Positions 8,820-17,345 of a DNA stretch of 41,588 nt are shown piece after piece; within the stretch, counting starts at the first letter, position 1, and every line of letters begins with the position of its first letter. A program made the translations under genes and the position numbers. The notes beneath the pieces were generated by a model, which saw only the letters and a list, made by a program, of their open reading frames with translations, was not told the DNA's origin and did not search any database. The DNA is from Methanoregula sp. (GTDB lineage: Archaea; Halobacteriota; Methanomicrobia; Methanomicrobiales; Methanospirillaceae). Location: positions 1 through 41,588 of the forward strand of contig JBAZQB010000010.1 in the NCBI GenBank assembly GCA_041645435.1, written 5' to 3'.

Positions 8820-8944
8820 AGTATTGCTTATCTATCGCGCTTTCAAGTCCGGCGGAGGGTGGGAGTCGCGTGGGTACAATTGTTGTGGGGGGGTTATTCC
8901 CGGAACTCCAAAGAATGTGTACCATGGATTGCCCAAAGACCAGT
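8820..8944. other. GC-rich, G-run-bearing gap between convergent genes
   Basis: This stretch separates the sepS terminator from the 3' end of the minus-strand helicase. It holds a run of seven Gs (8887-8893) and an ACAATTGT palindrome at 8876-8883. A possible stem pairs GGAGT at 8862-8866 with ACTCC at 8905-8909 and encloses a short GGG/CCC hairpin. Short frames exist on the plus strand, but none resembles a known protein. I assign no function. Confidence 0.25.
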
Positions 8945-11254
8945 TCACGAAGAGGCGGTTTCAGAGCTCGTGGAATCCATGGCGGATTCAGCGATCACAG
9001 ATTCCCGGCAGAGGTCTCCAAGAATAAGCGTTGTCGCGTTCTTGTCGAGAGGCTGGTTGTCATTCCCACATTTGGGTGAGTAGATGCAGGACGGGCAGCC
9101 TTCATCGCACCGGCAGTCCCGCACCAGTGCATGGGCAGTGGCAAACAGATCGGGCAGGATCTCGTAGGCTTTCTCTGCAAGGCCGATGCCCCCTTCATAG
9201 CCATCGTACACAAATATGACCGGCTCCCCGTTCTCTCCATATGCGACGGATGACAATCCGCCGATGTCCCAGCGATCGCACATCACATGCAGGGGCATGA
9301 GGGCGATGAGGGCATGCTCGGCACCGTGCAGCCCACCGGCGAAATCCAGATTCCCCTTCAAAATATTCTGCTCCGTATCGGGAGAGGGGATGAGCCAGAA
9401 TGCTTTCGTACTGAAGGTGAGTGGAGGTAGGGTGAGGGGCTCGACACCAAGAATGGTATCCCCGCGCTTGATCTTGTAACCGGTATACTGTTCGGTCACC
9501 TCTACTATCCCAAAGGCGCATTTCACCCCATTCAATTCACAGGTTTCGAGAGTCTCTATGACAGCAAGGTCTACCTCTTTTAAGGGCTGCGTGTAGTAAT
9601 CCACGTCGGCTTCTGTCACCCGCACGGTATGGGTTTCCAGGTCTATCTCCTTGACAAGATACATCTCACCCTGGTGGAGGAGGATCGCGCCTTTGTGCGC
9701 TTCCCGGTATGCCTGCGCCCGGTCCAGGGTCTCAAGCATCCTGCCATGACACATAATACGGAATGATTCACCGGGGATCCCCCCAAGGCTTACCAGTTCG
9801 GCAGCTCTGCCCCGCCCGGAATATACCCAGCCACGCGCAGTCTTCCTGACAAGATCGGTGGCTGCAAGTTCCGGAAGCAACTGGGGGAATGTATCCCCGA
9901 AAAATACCCGGTCTTCATCCTCACGGAGAGGGAGCTCGGCTGCGGCGCACAGGAGATGCCCGGATACGATATAAGGATTCTCCGTATCAACAATCGCGTG
10001 TTCATTAGAACGCGAGAAGAACTGATCCGGGTGGTTCATGAAGTACTGGTCAAGGGGATTTGCCTGTGCAACAAGAAGGGCAAGGGATACATCTCCTTTC
10101 CTTCCGGCCCTGCCAGCCTGCTGCCAGGTAGACATCATGGTGCCCGGGTACCCGGAGATGATCACGGCATCGAGCGATCCGATATTAATGCCCAGCTCGA
10201 GCGCGTTTGTCGATACGACACCCTTCATCGTCCCGTCTTTGAGACGGGTTTCTATAGCCCGCCGGTCTTCGGGAAGATACCCCGCCCGGTAGGCACAGAT
10301 CGCATCTGCGAGTTTAACACTCGAACGCCGTGCATCTTCCCGGGCCCAGAGGGTGACGAGTTCTGCCATCTTCCGCGAACCGGTAAAACACAGGGTCTGG
10401 AGATCGTTTTTCACGCAGGAGACCAGGAGGTCTTTTGTTTCCTGGTGCGTGGATCGTTCTCCTATACCATCGTAGAACGGGTTGTAGAGGACGAAGTGTT
10501 TCTTCCCGTGGGGGGAACCATTGCCATCGACCAGCTTAAAGGGATGACCGGTCAGCCGTGAGGAAAATTCCTCCGGGTTCGCCAGCGTTGCGGTGGACAG
10601 GATAAATTGCGGGCGTGAGCCGTAATGAAGGCAAAGCCGCGACAACCGCCGGATCAGCATCGCAATATGTGAACCGAATACCCCCCGGTACCGGTGTGCC
10701 TCATCGATGACAATAAACCGGAGATTCGCAAACAGCGGGCGCCATTTCATATGCCAGGACAGGACATGATGCATCTCATGCGGATTCGATATGATGATCC
10801 GCGAGTTATCCCGTATCGCCGCCCGTCGCGACTGGGGGGTATCCCCGTCATAGATGGCAGGTTTTGCTGAAATGCCGGTATAGTCTGCCATCTGCTCAAG
10901 CGTTGCGAGCTGGTCGTTTGACAGCGCTTTTGTCGGGTACAGGTACAATGCACGGGCATCCGGGTTAGCTTCAAGCGCGGAAAAAACCGGAATATTGAAC
11001 GCCAGGGTCTTGCCGCTTGCCGTAGGTGTTGTGAGAATCACGTTTTTTCCGGCGTTAATGCGGTTGATGGCATCACACTGGTGCGTGTAAAGCCGGATGC
11101 CGTTCTGATCAAGGTATGAAGTGATACAATCGGAAAGAGGGGAATCGAGTGAACCGTAACAGGGGGGCCGGGGTTCAATAATTTCGGTGTGTACGACACG
11201 GCGATGATAAACCGGGTTGGTAGTGAGAAGCCGGATGACATCATCAACAGCCAT
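8945..11254 (-). CDS. mrfA: DUF1998-type DEAH-box helicase, MrfA (YprA)-like
   Basis: This 769-residue superfamily 2 helicase has Walker A TPTASGKT at residues 76-83, motif Ia-like YPTKALSNDQ, DEAH at 184-187 and a motif VI-like QQAGRAGRKGD. Its C-terminal DUF1998/MZB region has a tight cysteine cluster, CRCDEGCPSC with one more Cys six residues on. The layout matches Bacillus subtilis MrfA, a 3'-5' DNA helicase acting with MrfB in repair of mitomycin C damage, and the Hrq1 relatives of eukaryotes. The ATG at 11254 overlaps the 3' end of the upstream exonuclease gene by 11 bases. The DNA-repair role is inferred from family and gene pairing. Archaeal substrates are untested. Confidence 0.88.
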   Translation of the reverse strand: MAVDDVIRLLTTNPVYHRRVVHTEIIEPRPPCYGSLDSPLSDCITSYLDQNGIRLYTHQCDAINRINAGKNVILTTPTASGKTLAFNIPVFSALEANPDARALYLYPTKALSNDQLATLEQMADYTGISAKPAIYDGDTPQSRRAAIRDNSRIIISNPHEMHHVLSWHMKWRPLFANLRFIVIDEAHRYRGVFGSHIAMLIRRLSRLCLHYGSRPQFILSTATLANPEEFSSRLTGHPFKLVDGNGSPHGKKHFVLYNPFYDGIGERSTHQETKDLLVSCVKNDLQTLCFTGSRKMAELVTLWAREDARRSSVKLADAICAYRAGYLPEDRRAIETRLKDGTMKGVVSTNALELGINIGSLDAVIISGYPGTMMSTWQQAGRAGRKGDVSLALLVAQANPLDQYFMNHPDQFFSRSNEHAIVDTENPYIVSGHLLCAAAELPLREDEDRVFFGDTFPQLLPELAATDLVRKTARGWVYSGRGRAAELVSLGGIPGESFRIMCHGRMLETLDRAQAYREAHKGAILLHQGEMYLVKEIDLETHTVRVTEADVDYYTQPLKEVDLAVIETLETCELNGVKCAFGIVEVTEQYTGYKIKRGDTILGVEPLTLPPLTFSTKAFWLIPSPDTEQNILKGNLDFAGGLHGAEHALIALMPLHVMCDRWDIGGLSSVAYGENGEPVIFVYDGYEGGIGLAEKAYEILPDLFATAHALVRDCRCDEGCPSCIYSPKCGNDNQPLDKNATTLILGDLCRESVIAESAMDSTSSETASS

Positions 11255-12332
11255 AGGACTCCCCCATCAGGTGGAAAAACAACAGGGCAAGTGAGATAAT
11301 ATCCTGCCGGTTGTGTTCAACGATCGGGACGAGAGGGCCGCAATTACCCGTCCGCAGGTATGTTTCATAAAATTCCGGCACCATCTGGCCGGGGATATCA
11401 TCCTCGCGATGAATATGCAGGACCTCGCGTTCCAGCGCTGTGAGTCGCATGGAGGGAAACTGATCCCGCCAGTGCCTGCGGCTGAAATGCAGGACATCAA
11501 AATGCGGGATGCGGGTACTGGAAGGAGTACTCATCCCATAGTACCCGAGCCGGTCATTGATGTAGGGAAGATCGAAGGCTTTACCGTTAAATGTCACGAG
11601 TGCTTTTCGGTCTCCGGACAAGTGGCGAATTGTCTCAAAGAGTGCTGCCTGTTCCTCCGCGATATCGCGGAGCAGGTACTGGTAGACATTCAGGGATCCG
11701 TTTTCCATAACGCCAATACCAAAGAGAATGATCGGCCGGGAGAACAGGCCCATGGTCTCGATATCAAGAAAGACATAATCCTCAGGTTCATGCAAACCTG
11801 CTGCACCCAGCACCAGGGAGTGCGATTTTGCATGCCGTTTACCGATGAGTTCCATGATATCACGCGAATCCCCGTGACACATACAGTCAATGACCGGGTG
11901 CACTTGCGATCGGTATTTAGGATGCTCAGCGAGATCATGCAGGGTCTCGTAACCCCTGGCCCGGAGTCGTTTTTCCGTTGCCCGGCCAATCCCCCGGACG
12001 AGAGTCAAATCACCGAGAATAGAGTTCCGGTACTGATCGAGATCGAATGCCGGGGGGTGAAGGGAGTGCGGGCTCATTAACGAGAAGCAGGTACCGCAAT
12101 CATTGGATATCTCTTCCCCGGAAAAAACTGCTTCAAAAGGCCGATCATGGTAACCGGCGATCAGATGATCAAGCTGCTGCCGCGCCTGATCATACTCCGA
12201 TGAAAAGACAACACTGTTAGAAAAACTCGTCCCGAATATGTTTCCATCCCGGACAACTTCGTATTCCTTCAGCGTCTGCATGCGCTGGTGCCAGAGGGAT
12301 CCGATCCGGGCAGATGCTTGTAGTGCAGCCAT
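11244..12332 (-). CDS. mrfB: DEDD-family exonuclease, MrfB (YprB)-like
   Basis: The protein combines an internal helix-hairpin-helix segment (LVRGIGRATEKRL) with an RNase H-fold exonuclease domain. Catalytic acidic residues are visible in order: Asp and Glu in FLDIETMG, Asp in GKAFDLPYI, and the final HNRQD. This is the architecture of B. subtilis YprB/MrfB without its C-terminal TPR extension. Its stop codon lies 11 bases inside the helicase gene, so the two are surely co-transcribed and probably act together. The start is uncertain. The ATG at 12332 (362 residues) is 27-30 bases after a TATA-like GTTTATAC. An ATG at 12446 would give 400 residues. Longer reading overlaps the divergent gene. 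Confidence 0.82.
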   Translation of the reverse strand: MAALQASARIGSLWHQRMQTLKEYEVVRDGNIFGTSFSNSVVFSSEYDQARQQLDHLIAGYHDRPFEAVFSGEEISNDCGTCFSLMSPHSLHPPAFDLDQYRNSILGDLTLVRGIGRATEKRLRARGYETLHDLAEHPKYRSQVHPVIDCMCHGDSRDIMELIGKRHAKSHSLVLGAAGLHEPEDYVFLDIETMGLFSRPIILFGIGVMENGSLNVYQYLLRDIAEEQAALFETIRHLSGDRKALVTFNGKAFDLPYINDRLGYYGMSTPSSTRIPHFDVLHFSRRHWRDQFPSMRLTALEREVLHIHREDDIPGQMVPEFYETYLRTGNCGPLVPIVEHNRQDIISLALLFFHLMGESYGC

Positions 12333-12358
12333 CTTCAGGATTACATCCAGAAATGGAC

Positions 12359-12366
12359 GTATAAAC
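12359..12366 (-). promoter_or_regulatory. Candidate TATA box for mrfBA
   Basis: On the minus strand this reads GTTTATAC and sits 27 to 34 bases before the ATG at 12332, the spacing of a leaderless archaeal promoter. If the longer start at 12446 is used, this element falls inside the coding region and is fortuitous. Confidence 0.35.
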
Positions 12367-12512
12367 TTCCGGCCGTGCAGGGTGAAAGTGTAAAAACAGG
12401 TCTGATGCTGCAATGAGACAGTTAATCTTTCCGGGAACACAATCATTTTTACAGAGAGTGGTGCCGTGAAAAACCAGGCATTTTGGCGTGAAAGAAAAGA
12501 CGGTCGTGATGC

Positions 12513-13283
12513 ATGAAAGGAATCAAAGGCTTTCTCATCGATCTTGACGGGGTTCTTTACGTTGGGGATAATCCTATTGCAGGAGCACAGGATGCTATCG
12601 AACATCTTATGCAGGAAAACTACACGTTCCGGTTTGTCTCCAATACAACGCGGAAATGCCGGAAGACCATTGCCAGCCGGTTATCTGTCATGGGGTTTGA
12701 CATCCCCGAGGAATATATTTTCACTCCACCTTTGGCAGCCGTTGCATATATGAAAAAAACCGGCAAACAACATTGCTGTCTTCTTACCACCGGGGATGTT
12801 GACCGGGATTTTAAACAGGTTTGTGCAAAAGATGCCGGTGCAAAGAAAGATTATGTGATAGTCGGCGATGCAGGGGATTCAGTCACCTATGACAGTCTCA
12901 ATACAGCTTTTCGTCACCTCATGGAGGGAGCGGAGCTGATTGCGCTTGAAAAAGACCGGTACTGGATGGCACACGACGGCCTCTCTCTGTCAGCCGGCCC
13001 CTTTGTGCAGGCACTTGAGTTTGCATCCGGCAAGACGGCAATAGTTATGGGGAAACCCTCAAAAACATTCTTTGATCTTGCTCTCAACGATATGGGTTTA
13101 CGAAACGAACAGGTCGCAATGATCGGAGACGACATCTTCACCGATATCGGAGGGGCTCATAATGCCGGGATGAGGAGCATCCTTGTCAGAACAGGTAAAT
13201 TCCGTGAAGAGATAGTAAAGAGTGCAATAGTAAAACCAACGCATATCATCGATTCCATCGCTTCCCTGGAAAAAATTCTATGA
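12513..13283 (+). CDS. HAD-superfamily (class IIA) phosphatase
   Basis: The 256-residue protein is a HAD hydrolase of subclass IIA, the group that includes NagD, LHPP and phosphoglycolate/p-nitrophenyl phosphatases. Motif I is DLDGVLY, with nucleophile Asp10 and acid Asp12. FVSNTTRK supplies motif II. The conserved Lys lies in VMGKPSK, and GDDIFTDIGGA supplies the metal-binding acids of motif IV. The C2-type cap lies between motifs II and III. The substrate cannot be read from sequence; closest resemblance in style is to the LHPP/TIGR01458-like group. It is divergent from mrfBA and is followed 36 bases later by the transglutaminase-like gene. Confidence 0.87.
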   Translation: MKGIKGFLIDLDGVLYVGDNPIAGAQDAIEHLMQENYTFRFVSNTTRKCRKTIASRLSVMGFDIPEEYIFTPPLAAVAYMKKTGKQHCCLLTTGDVDRDFKQVCAKDAGAKKDYVIVGDAGDSVTYDSLNTAFRHLMEGAELIALEKDRYWMAHDGLSLSAGPFVQALEFASGKTAIVMGKPSKTFFDLALNDMGLRNEQVAMIGDDIFTDIGGAHNAGMRSILVRTGKFREEIVKSAIVKPTHIIDSIASLEKIL

Positions 13284-13319
13284 CCGGCACTACTCACACA
13301 ATAAAACGGGGACAGATAC

Positions 13320-14438
13320 ATGACCCATAAAAATACCATATTTTTCCTGGTTTTTTTATTTATTTTTGCAATCGCCATACTGGCAGCATATATGGGAGGG
13401 CTGTTTCTCCCCCAAGCGTCGGTTGTTTCACCACATATCGTACCATTATCTTCTGATTCACGATCCATCGCTTCAACGCATTCGTATCCGTTTGGACAGG
13501 AAATGATTACAATCACTGTACCGGTCAGCGACGCTGTGTACCAGGGTGCAAAACTCGCAGTAAAGGATGTTACCATTTATGGAAATATCTCAGAATTCAC
13601 GTGGGTTACAGAGAGTTACCATTCGATGATAAACGATCCTGCACAGGAGGATCTCTACCAGGCCTTGCTTAAGGAGTTCAGGAAGATTAAAACAGAAAAG
13701 GGACTTTCTGATGATCAATACCTCGAACTGATAACAACGTTCGTCCAGTCACTCAGGTACGAGACGCTCGCGGATAATCCTGCGAAATTTCCGGTTGAGA
13801 CAGTTGTTGATGGTTCAGGAGATTGTGATGACAAGAGCCTGCTTCTTGCCGGACTTCTTTCCCGTGAGGGCTACAGGATTGCTCTGATGTCATTTAGACC
13901 AGAGGAACATATGGCAGTTGGGATAGCCGCTGATGATTATCTCTATAAAAACAGTAATTATTCCTATATCGAGACAACAAATATCTCCTTTGTCGGGGTC
14001 CCTGCGAGTACACTCCTTGGCGGTCGCACGCTGCAATCAAACCCGGTTATCATTCCCATTGGAAACGGTACGAAGATCTATACCGGCGGGAAGGAAACCC
14101 GCTCTATCAACAGTGCATATATTCAGTCTGAGCAGATTGTAAAGGAACTGGAACCACAGATAATTAGTCTTGAAGCGGATCTCAAGACACGGCAGGAAAG
14201 GATCACGCAGCTCGAATCACAGATGCAGAGCATGAAAGGATCGGGTAATACCCTGAATTATAATGCACAGGTACCCGTGCACAACGGGCTGGTCGCGGAC
14301 TATAATGCAAATCTGAGCACATACCGGACACTATTTTCCCGATATGAAAAAGCGGTTCAGGTCCACAACTATATACTCAATCATAATTTCGACAGGTCTG
14401 GCGTTTATGAATATATACAACAGAATCTGCCATTATGA
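13320..14438 (+). CDS. Membrane-anchored transglutaminase-like protein with coiled coil
   Basis: The 372-residue protein has one N-terminal transmembrane segment (about residues 7-29), so most of it probably lies outside the membrane. The central region carries a transglutaminase/cysteine-protease-like core. Cys169 is in DGSGDCDDKS, His197 in EEHMAVG, and a third acidic or amide residue is likely near YIETT (about 216-220). The C-terminal third is predicted coiled coil (about 270-305, QERITQLESQMQ). Such proteins could cleave or crosslink surface proteins, but no substrate is evident. The gene follows the HAD phosphatase with a small gap, and its 3' end converges on the DNA methyltransferase gene. 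Confidence 0.7.
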   Translation: MTHKNTIFFLVFLFIFAIAILAAYMGGLFLPQASVVSPHIVPLSSDSRSIASTHSYPFGQEMITITVPVSDAVYQGAKLAVKDVTIYGNISEFTWVTESYHSMINDPAQEDLYQALLKEFRKIKTEKGLSDDQYLELITTFVQSLRYETLADNPAKFPVETVVDGSGDCDDKSLLLAGLLSREGYRIALMSFRPEEHMAVGIAADDYLYKNSNYSYIETTNISFVGVPASTLLGGRTLQSNPVIIPIGNGTKIYTGGKETRSINSAYIQSEQIVKELEPQIISLEADLKTRQERITQLESQMQSMKGSGNTLNYNAQVPVHNGLVADYNANLSTYRTLFSRYEKAVQVHNYILNHNFDRSGVYEYIQQNLPL

Positions 14439-14461
14439 AAGACGGACGTCCCCTCATTTTT

Positions 14462-15376
14462 CTAATCCGGTTTTTTTATGGTGAGAAGTGAGGGATATGG
14501 ATTTCCCTCAGGGGTCTCTGGTGTAATATCCACACCGGTTACCCGTTTCAGTGCCATCTCGCAATACTGTTCGGAGACATCAATCCCGACAAATCGTCGC
14601 CCTTGTTTCCGTGCAACAAGGCTTGTCGTGCCTGCGCCATTGAAAGGATCGAGGATGATATCGTTTTTGTACGAGAACAGTTTCATCAGTCTCCGGGGCA
14701 GTTCTTCGGGAAACATGGCCGGATGTTCGTAATCCTTCATGCGTGTTTCCGGGGGAAATGTCCACTTTCCGAGCACCCACTCCTTGAATTCATCCCCGGT
14801 AATATCGATATCCTCACGTTTCCCGGTCTTTTTGTGGGTCTCCTTGTCAAAGACTTCGATAAATTCCCACGTGTATTTTATATAGGGCATCGAGGGGGAT
14901 TTCCAGCTTCCCCATGCAGTATACTTTGCATTGTAGTTGTTTTTCTCCCAGAGGAACTCCGCTTTCCAGAGAAGCCCGAGCCGGGCAAGCTGGCGGGAGA
15001 TGATGTGATGGGTCGGCACATAATCTGAAAAAAGCGGCTGGACGTTTACCGCGATGCGACCGCCCGGCTTGAGCACCCGTTCGCACTCTGTCCATACCAG
15101 CAGGAGCTTTTCAAAATACTCATTCCATTCATGCGTATCATCATTGGGATCCTGCGCGTAGGTATGCCCGAAGTTGTAGGGAGGGGATGTGATGATGAGA
15201 TCTATACTCCGGTCCGGGATGCGGGTAAGAACATCCTGTGCATCGCCGCATATGATACGGTTAACAAACGGGTGGATCTCCACAGGTTCAGTGGTGATAA
15301 AACCGTTCCTGGCATTCTTTGATCCCTGCCTGACTTTTGCCTTGCCTTTCTTATCCTGAACTTTTTCAGATCTCAT
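14462..15376 (-). CDS. Site-specific DNA methyltransferase, SPPY type, orphan
   Basis: This 304-residue amino-methyltransferase has catalytic motif IV TSPPYN at residues 63-68, followed by a variable target-recognition region and then the SAM-binding motif DPFNGAGT at 243-250. That order (IV, recognition, I) defines the beta class. SPPY is typical of N4-cytosine enzymes, although adenine methylation cannot be excluded. No restriction endonuclease or specificity subunit is adjacent, so it is either solitary, with a regulatory or epigenetic role, or a remnant of a restriction system. It begins with a Lys/Arg-rich tail (about 1-25). It diverges from sufC across a gap of 126 bases holding both promoters. 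Confidence 0.9.
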   Translation of the reverse strand: MRSEKVQDKKGKAKVRQGSKNARNGFITTEPVEIHPFVNRIICGDAQDVLTRIPDRSIDLIITSPPYNFGHTYAQDPNDDTHEWNEYFEKLLLVWTECERVLKPGGRIAVNVQPLFSDYVPTHHIISRQLARLGLLWKAEFLWEKNNYNAKYTAWGSWKSPSMPYIKYTWEFIEVFDKETHKKTGKREDIDITGDEFKEWVLGKWTFPPETRMKDYEHPAMFPEELPRRLMKLFSYKNDIILDPFNGAGTTSLVARKQGRRFVGIDVSEQYCEMALKRVTGVDITPETPEGNPYPSLLTIKKPD

Positions 15377-15502
15377 GACACGTGATATCCTGTGTGTAAT
15401 TTACCATCAGACAGGTTAAAAGATGCCGAAATTCCAATACCTTTTGTTCGTAAAGTGAAAAGCGTTTAATGCAGCAATCGACATATTCTCTACGATTGTT
15501 TT

Positions 15503-16234
15503 ATGCTGCAGGTCAAAAACTTGTATGTCAATATCGGGGACAAAGAAGTTTTGCACGACATAAATCTCCATATTGAAGATGGGGAAACACATGTTCTGCT
15601 TGGTCCCAATGGATCTGGAAAAACAACACTTCTCATGACCCTGATGGGTTTTTCCAACTACACGGTAACAAAAGGGACGATCACCTACAATGGTGAGGAT
15701 GTAACGGGCATGCACGCCAACGAACGGGCAAAACGTGGTATTGGCATGCTCTTCCAGCGCCCACCAACAATTTCCGGATTAAAACTGGGGAAAATGCTCA
15801 CCGCCATTTCCCGGACCAAACAGGAAAATATTCCGGAACTGGCAAAATCAGTCAATATGGACAAATTCCTGGAACGGGACATTAATAAGGGATTTTCCGG
15901 GGGGGAGATCAAGCGCAGCGAAGTGTTGCAGCTGATGATCCAGAACCCGGATTTTGTCATGCTTGATGAGCCGGAAAGTGGCGTCGATCTGGAAAATATT
16001 TCCCTTATCGGTACAACCATCGGTGCGCTTCTCGAAAAAGACAAACACCTCGCCAACAGGAAAAAAAGTGGTCTTGTCATTACCCATACCGGGTACATTC
16101 TCGATTACCTTGATGCAGATAAAGGTCATGTGATGTGCGACGGGCAGATCAGGTGTCATGGAAATCCCCGTGAAATATTAAAAGATATCAAACAGCGCGG
16201 ATACAAGGAGTGTCTCGAATGCCGTCACGCATAA
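15503..16234 (+). CDS. sufC: Fe-S cluster assembly ATPase SufC (SmsC-like)
   Basis: SufC is the ABC-type ATPase of the SUF scaffold and energises cluster assembly on SufB. The 243-residue protein has Walker A GPNGSGKT at 34-41, the ABC signature FSGGE at 131-135 and Walker B ending in LDEPESGVD, a SufC-specific sequence. The next gene is SufB-like and overlaps by 16 bases. No sufD, sufS, sufU or sufE lies nearby. This is therefore the two-gene form described in archaea as the SUF-like minimal system. The start at 15503 follows AT-rich DNA and no strong ribosome-binding site. Confidence 0.95.
   Translation: MLQVKNLYVNIGDKEVLHDINLHIEDGETHVLLGPNGSGKTTLLMTLMGFSNYTVTKGTITYNGEDVTGMHANERAKRGIGMLFQRPPTISGLKLGKMLTAISRTKQENIPELAKSVNMDKFLERDINKGFSGGEIKRSEVLQLMIQNPDFVMLDEPESGVDLENISLIGTTIGALLEKDKHLANRKKSGLVITHTGYILDYLDADKGHVMCDGQIRCHGNPREILKDIKQRGYKECLECRHA
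16205..16210 (+). promoter_or_regulatory. Ribosome-binding site deciding the sufB start
   Basis: AAGGAG lies eight bases before the ATG at 16219 and inside the end of sufC. It supports that ATG over the upstream in-frame GTG at 16210, which the site itself would overlap. Confidence 0.7.
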
Positions 16235-17334
16235 CTACCCCGGAACTCTCAAAGATCGACCAGGAGCGGCTTGCCCAGTCGGGTATCGATCTCGGCATGA
16301 AGAACCGGTGCGGCAGCTTCCTCCAGATGGATCAGGATATTGTTCATGCCGATTGCTCTCAGGAGGGTATCGAAGTCCTCTCGTATGCCAGGGCATTCGA
16401 AAAATACGCGTGGCTTAAAGATTATAACTGGAAGATGGTCTCTCCAGATAAAGATGACGTCACAAAATATGTTGCAGCACAAAAAGATCCCAAGGGCTAC
16501 GTGATTATAGCCCACAAGGGTTCGAGCAATATCCTTCCCATCCAGGCATGTCTGTACCTGGGTAAAGACCAGATCCAGCATGTCCACAATATCATTATCG
16601 CGGAAGAAGGAGCTGAACTCCACATCATATCCGGCTGCACGAGCGGTGCACATGTGGGGAAAGGCGGTGCACATTACGGGATCTCTGAATTCTATGTAAA
16701 AAAGAATGCAAAGATCAGCTTCACCATGATCCACAACTGGAGTGAAAATATCGAGGTCTACCCAAGAAGCGCTTCGGTGGTTGAGGAGAACGGGGTGTTC
16801 CTTTCCAACTATGTCTGTATGCAGCCGGTGAAAAAGGTACAGATGTACCCGACCGCAACGCTCAAAGGTGCGAACTCGGTTGCCCGTTTCAGCAGTATCG
16901 TAATCGCTACGCCGGGTTCACTGATGGATCTTGGGTCCCGTGCAATTCTCGAAGGTGTCGGTGCAAGCGCTGAACTGATCACGCGCGCCATCACCAAAGG
17001 GGGCACCATTATTTCACGGGGACATATCAACGGCAAGACTGCCGGCACCCGTGGGCATCTTGAATGTAAGGGCCTGATCCTGAAAGATGGCGTTATTTAC
17101 GCAATTCCGGAGATCGAGGGATCCGTTGTAGGTACCGAGCTTTCGCACGAAGCAGCAGTGGGAAAACTCGCAAAAGATGAGATTGAATACCTCATGTCCC
17201 GGGGGCTTGATGAGGATGAAGCAACCGCGACGATTATTCGCGGTTTTCTTGATGTGAAGATCAGTGGTCTGCCGGAAGAGCTGCAAAAGCAGATCGACGC
17301 CTCCATTGATGTAGCGGAAAAGTCCGGATTCTAA
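16219..17334 (+). CDS. sufB: Fe-S cluster scaffold SufB (SmsB-like)
   Basis: This 371-residue protein belongs to the SufB/SufD beta-helix family that forms the scaffold on which Fe-S clusters are built with SufC. It is shorter than bacterial SufB (about 480 residues), as expected for the archaeal minimal two-component SUF-like system. The C-terminal part has the family segment around GVIYAIPEIEG, with GTELSHEAAVGKLAKDE following, including the conserved histidine (ELSHEA). The ATG at 16219 is supported by AAGGAG eight bases upstream and overlaps sufC. The pcm gene starts 11 bases after the stop, so sufCB may lead a longer transcript. Confidence 0.93.
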   Translation: MPSRITTPELSKIDQERLAQSGIDLGMKNRCGSFLQMDQDIVHADCSQEGIEVLSYARAFEKYAWLKDYNWKMVSPDKDDVTKYVAAQKDPKGYVIIAHKGSSNILPIQACLYLGKDQIQHVHNIIIAEEGAELHIISGCTSGAHVGKGGAHYGISEFYVKKNAKISFTMIHNWSENIEVYPRSASVVEENGVFLSNYVCMQPVKKVQMYPTATLKGANSVARFSSIVIATPGSLMDLGSRAILEGVGASAELITRAITKGGTIISRGHINGKTAGTRGHLECKGLILKDGVIYAIPEIEGSVVGTELSHEAAVGKLAKDEIEYLMSRGLDEDEATATIIRGFLDVKISGLPEELQKQIDASIDVAEKSGF

Positions 17335-17345
17335 AATCGGGTAAT

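Noticed and set aside
8820..9083. Overlapping plus-strand frames in the gap after sepS, running into the helicase gene.
   Set aside because: Three frames are open together, all with unlikely composition and most overlapping the helicase 3' end, so none is supported as a gene.
9956..10561. A long plus-strand frame of about 200 codons inside the helicase gene.
   Set aside because: It is antisense to a well-supported helicase with all motifs; high GC produces long mirror frames.
11313..12080. A plus-strand frame of about 255 codons opposite the exonuclease gene.
   Set aside because: The opposite strand carries the DEDD catalytic motifs in order; this frame shows no family features.
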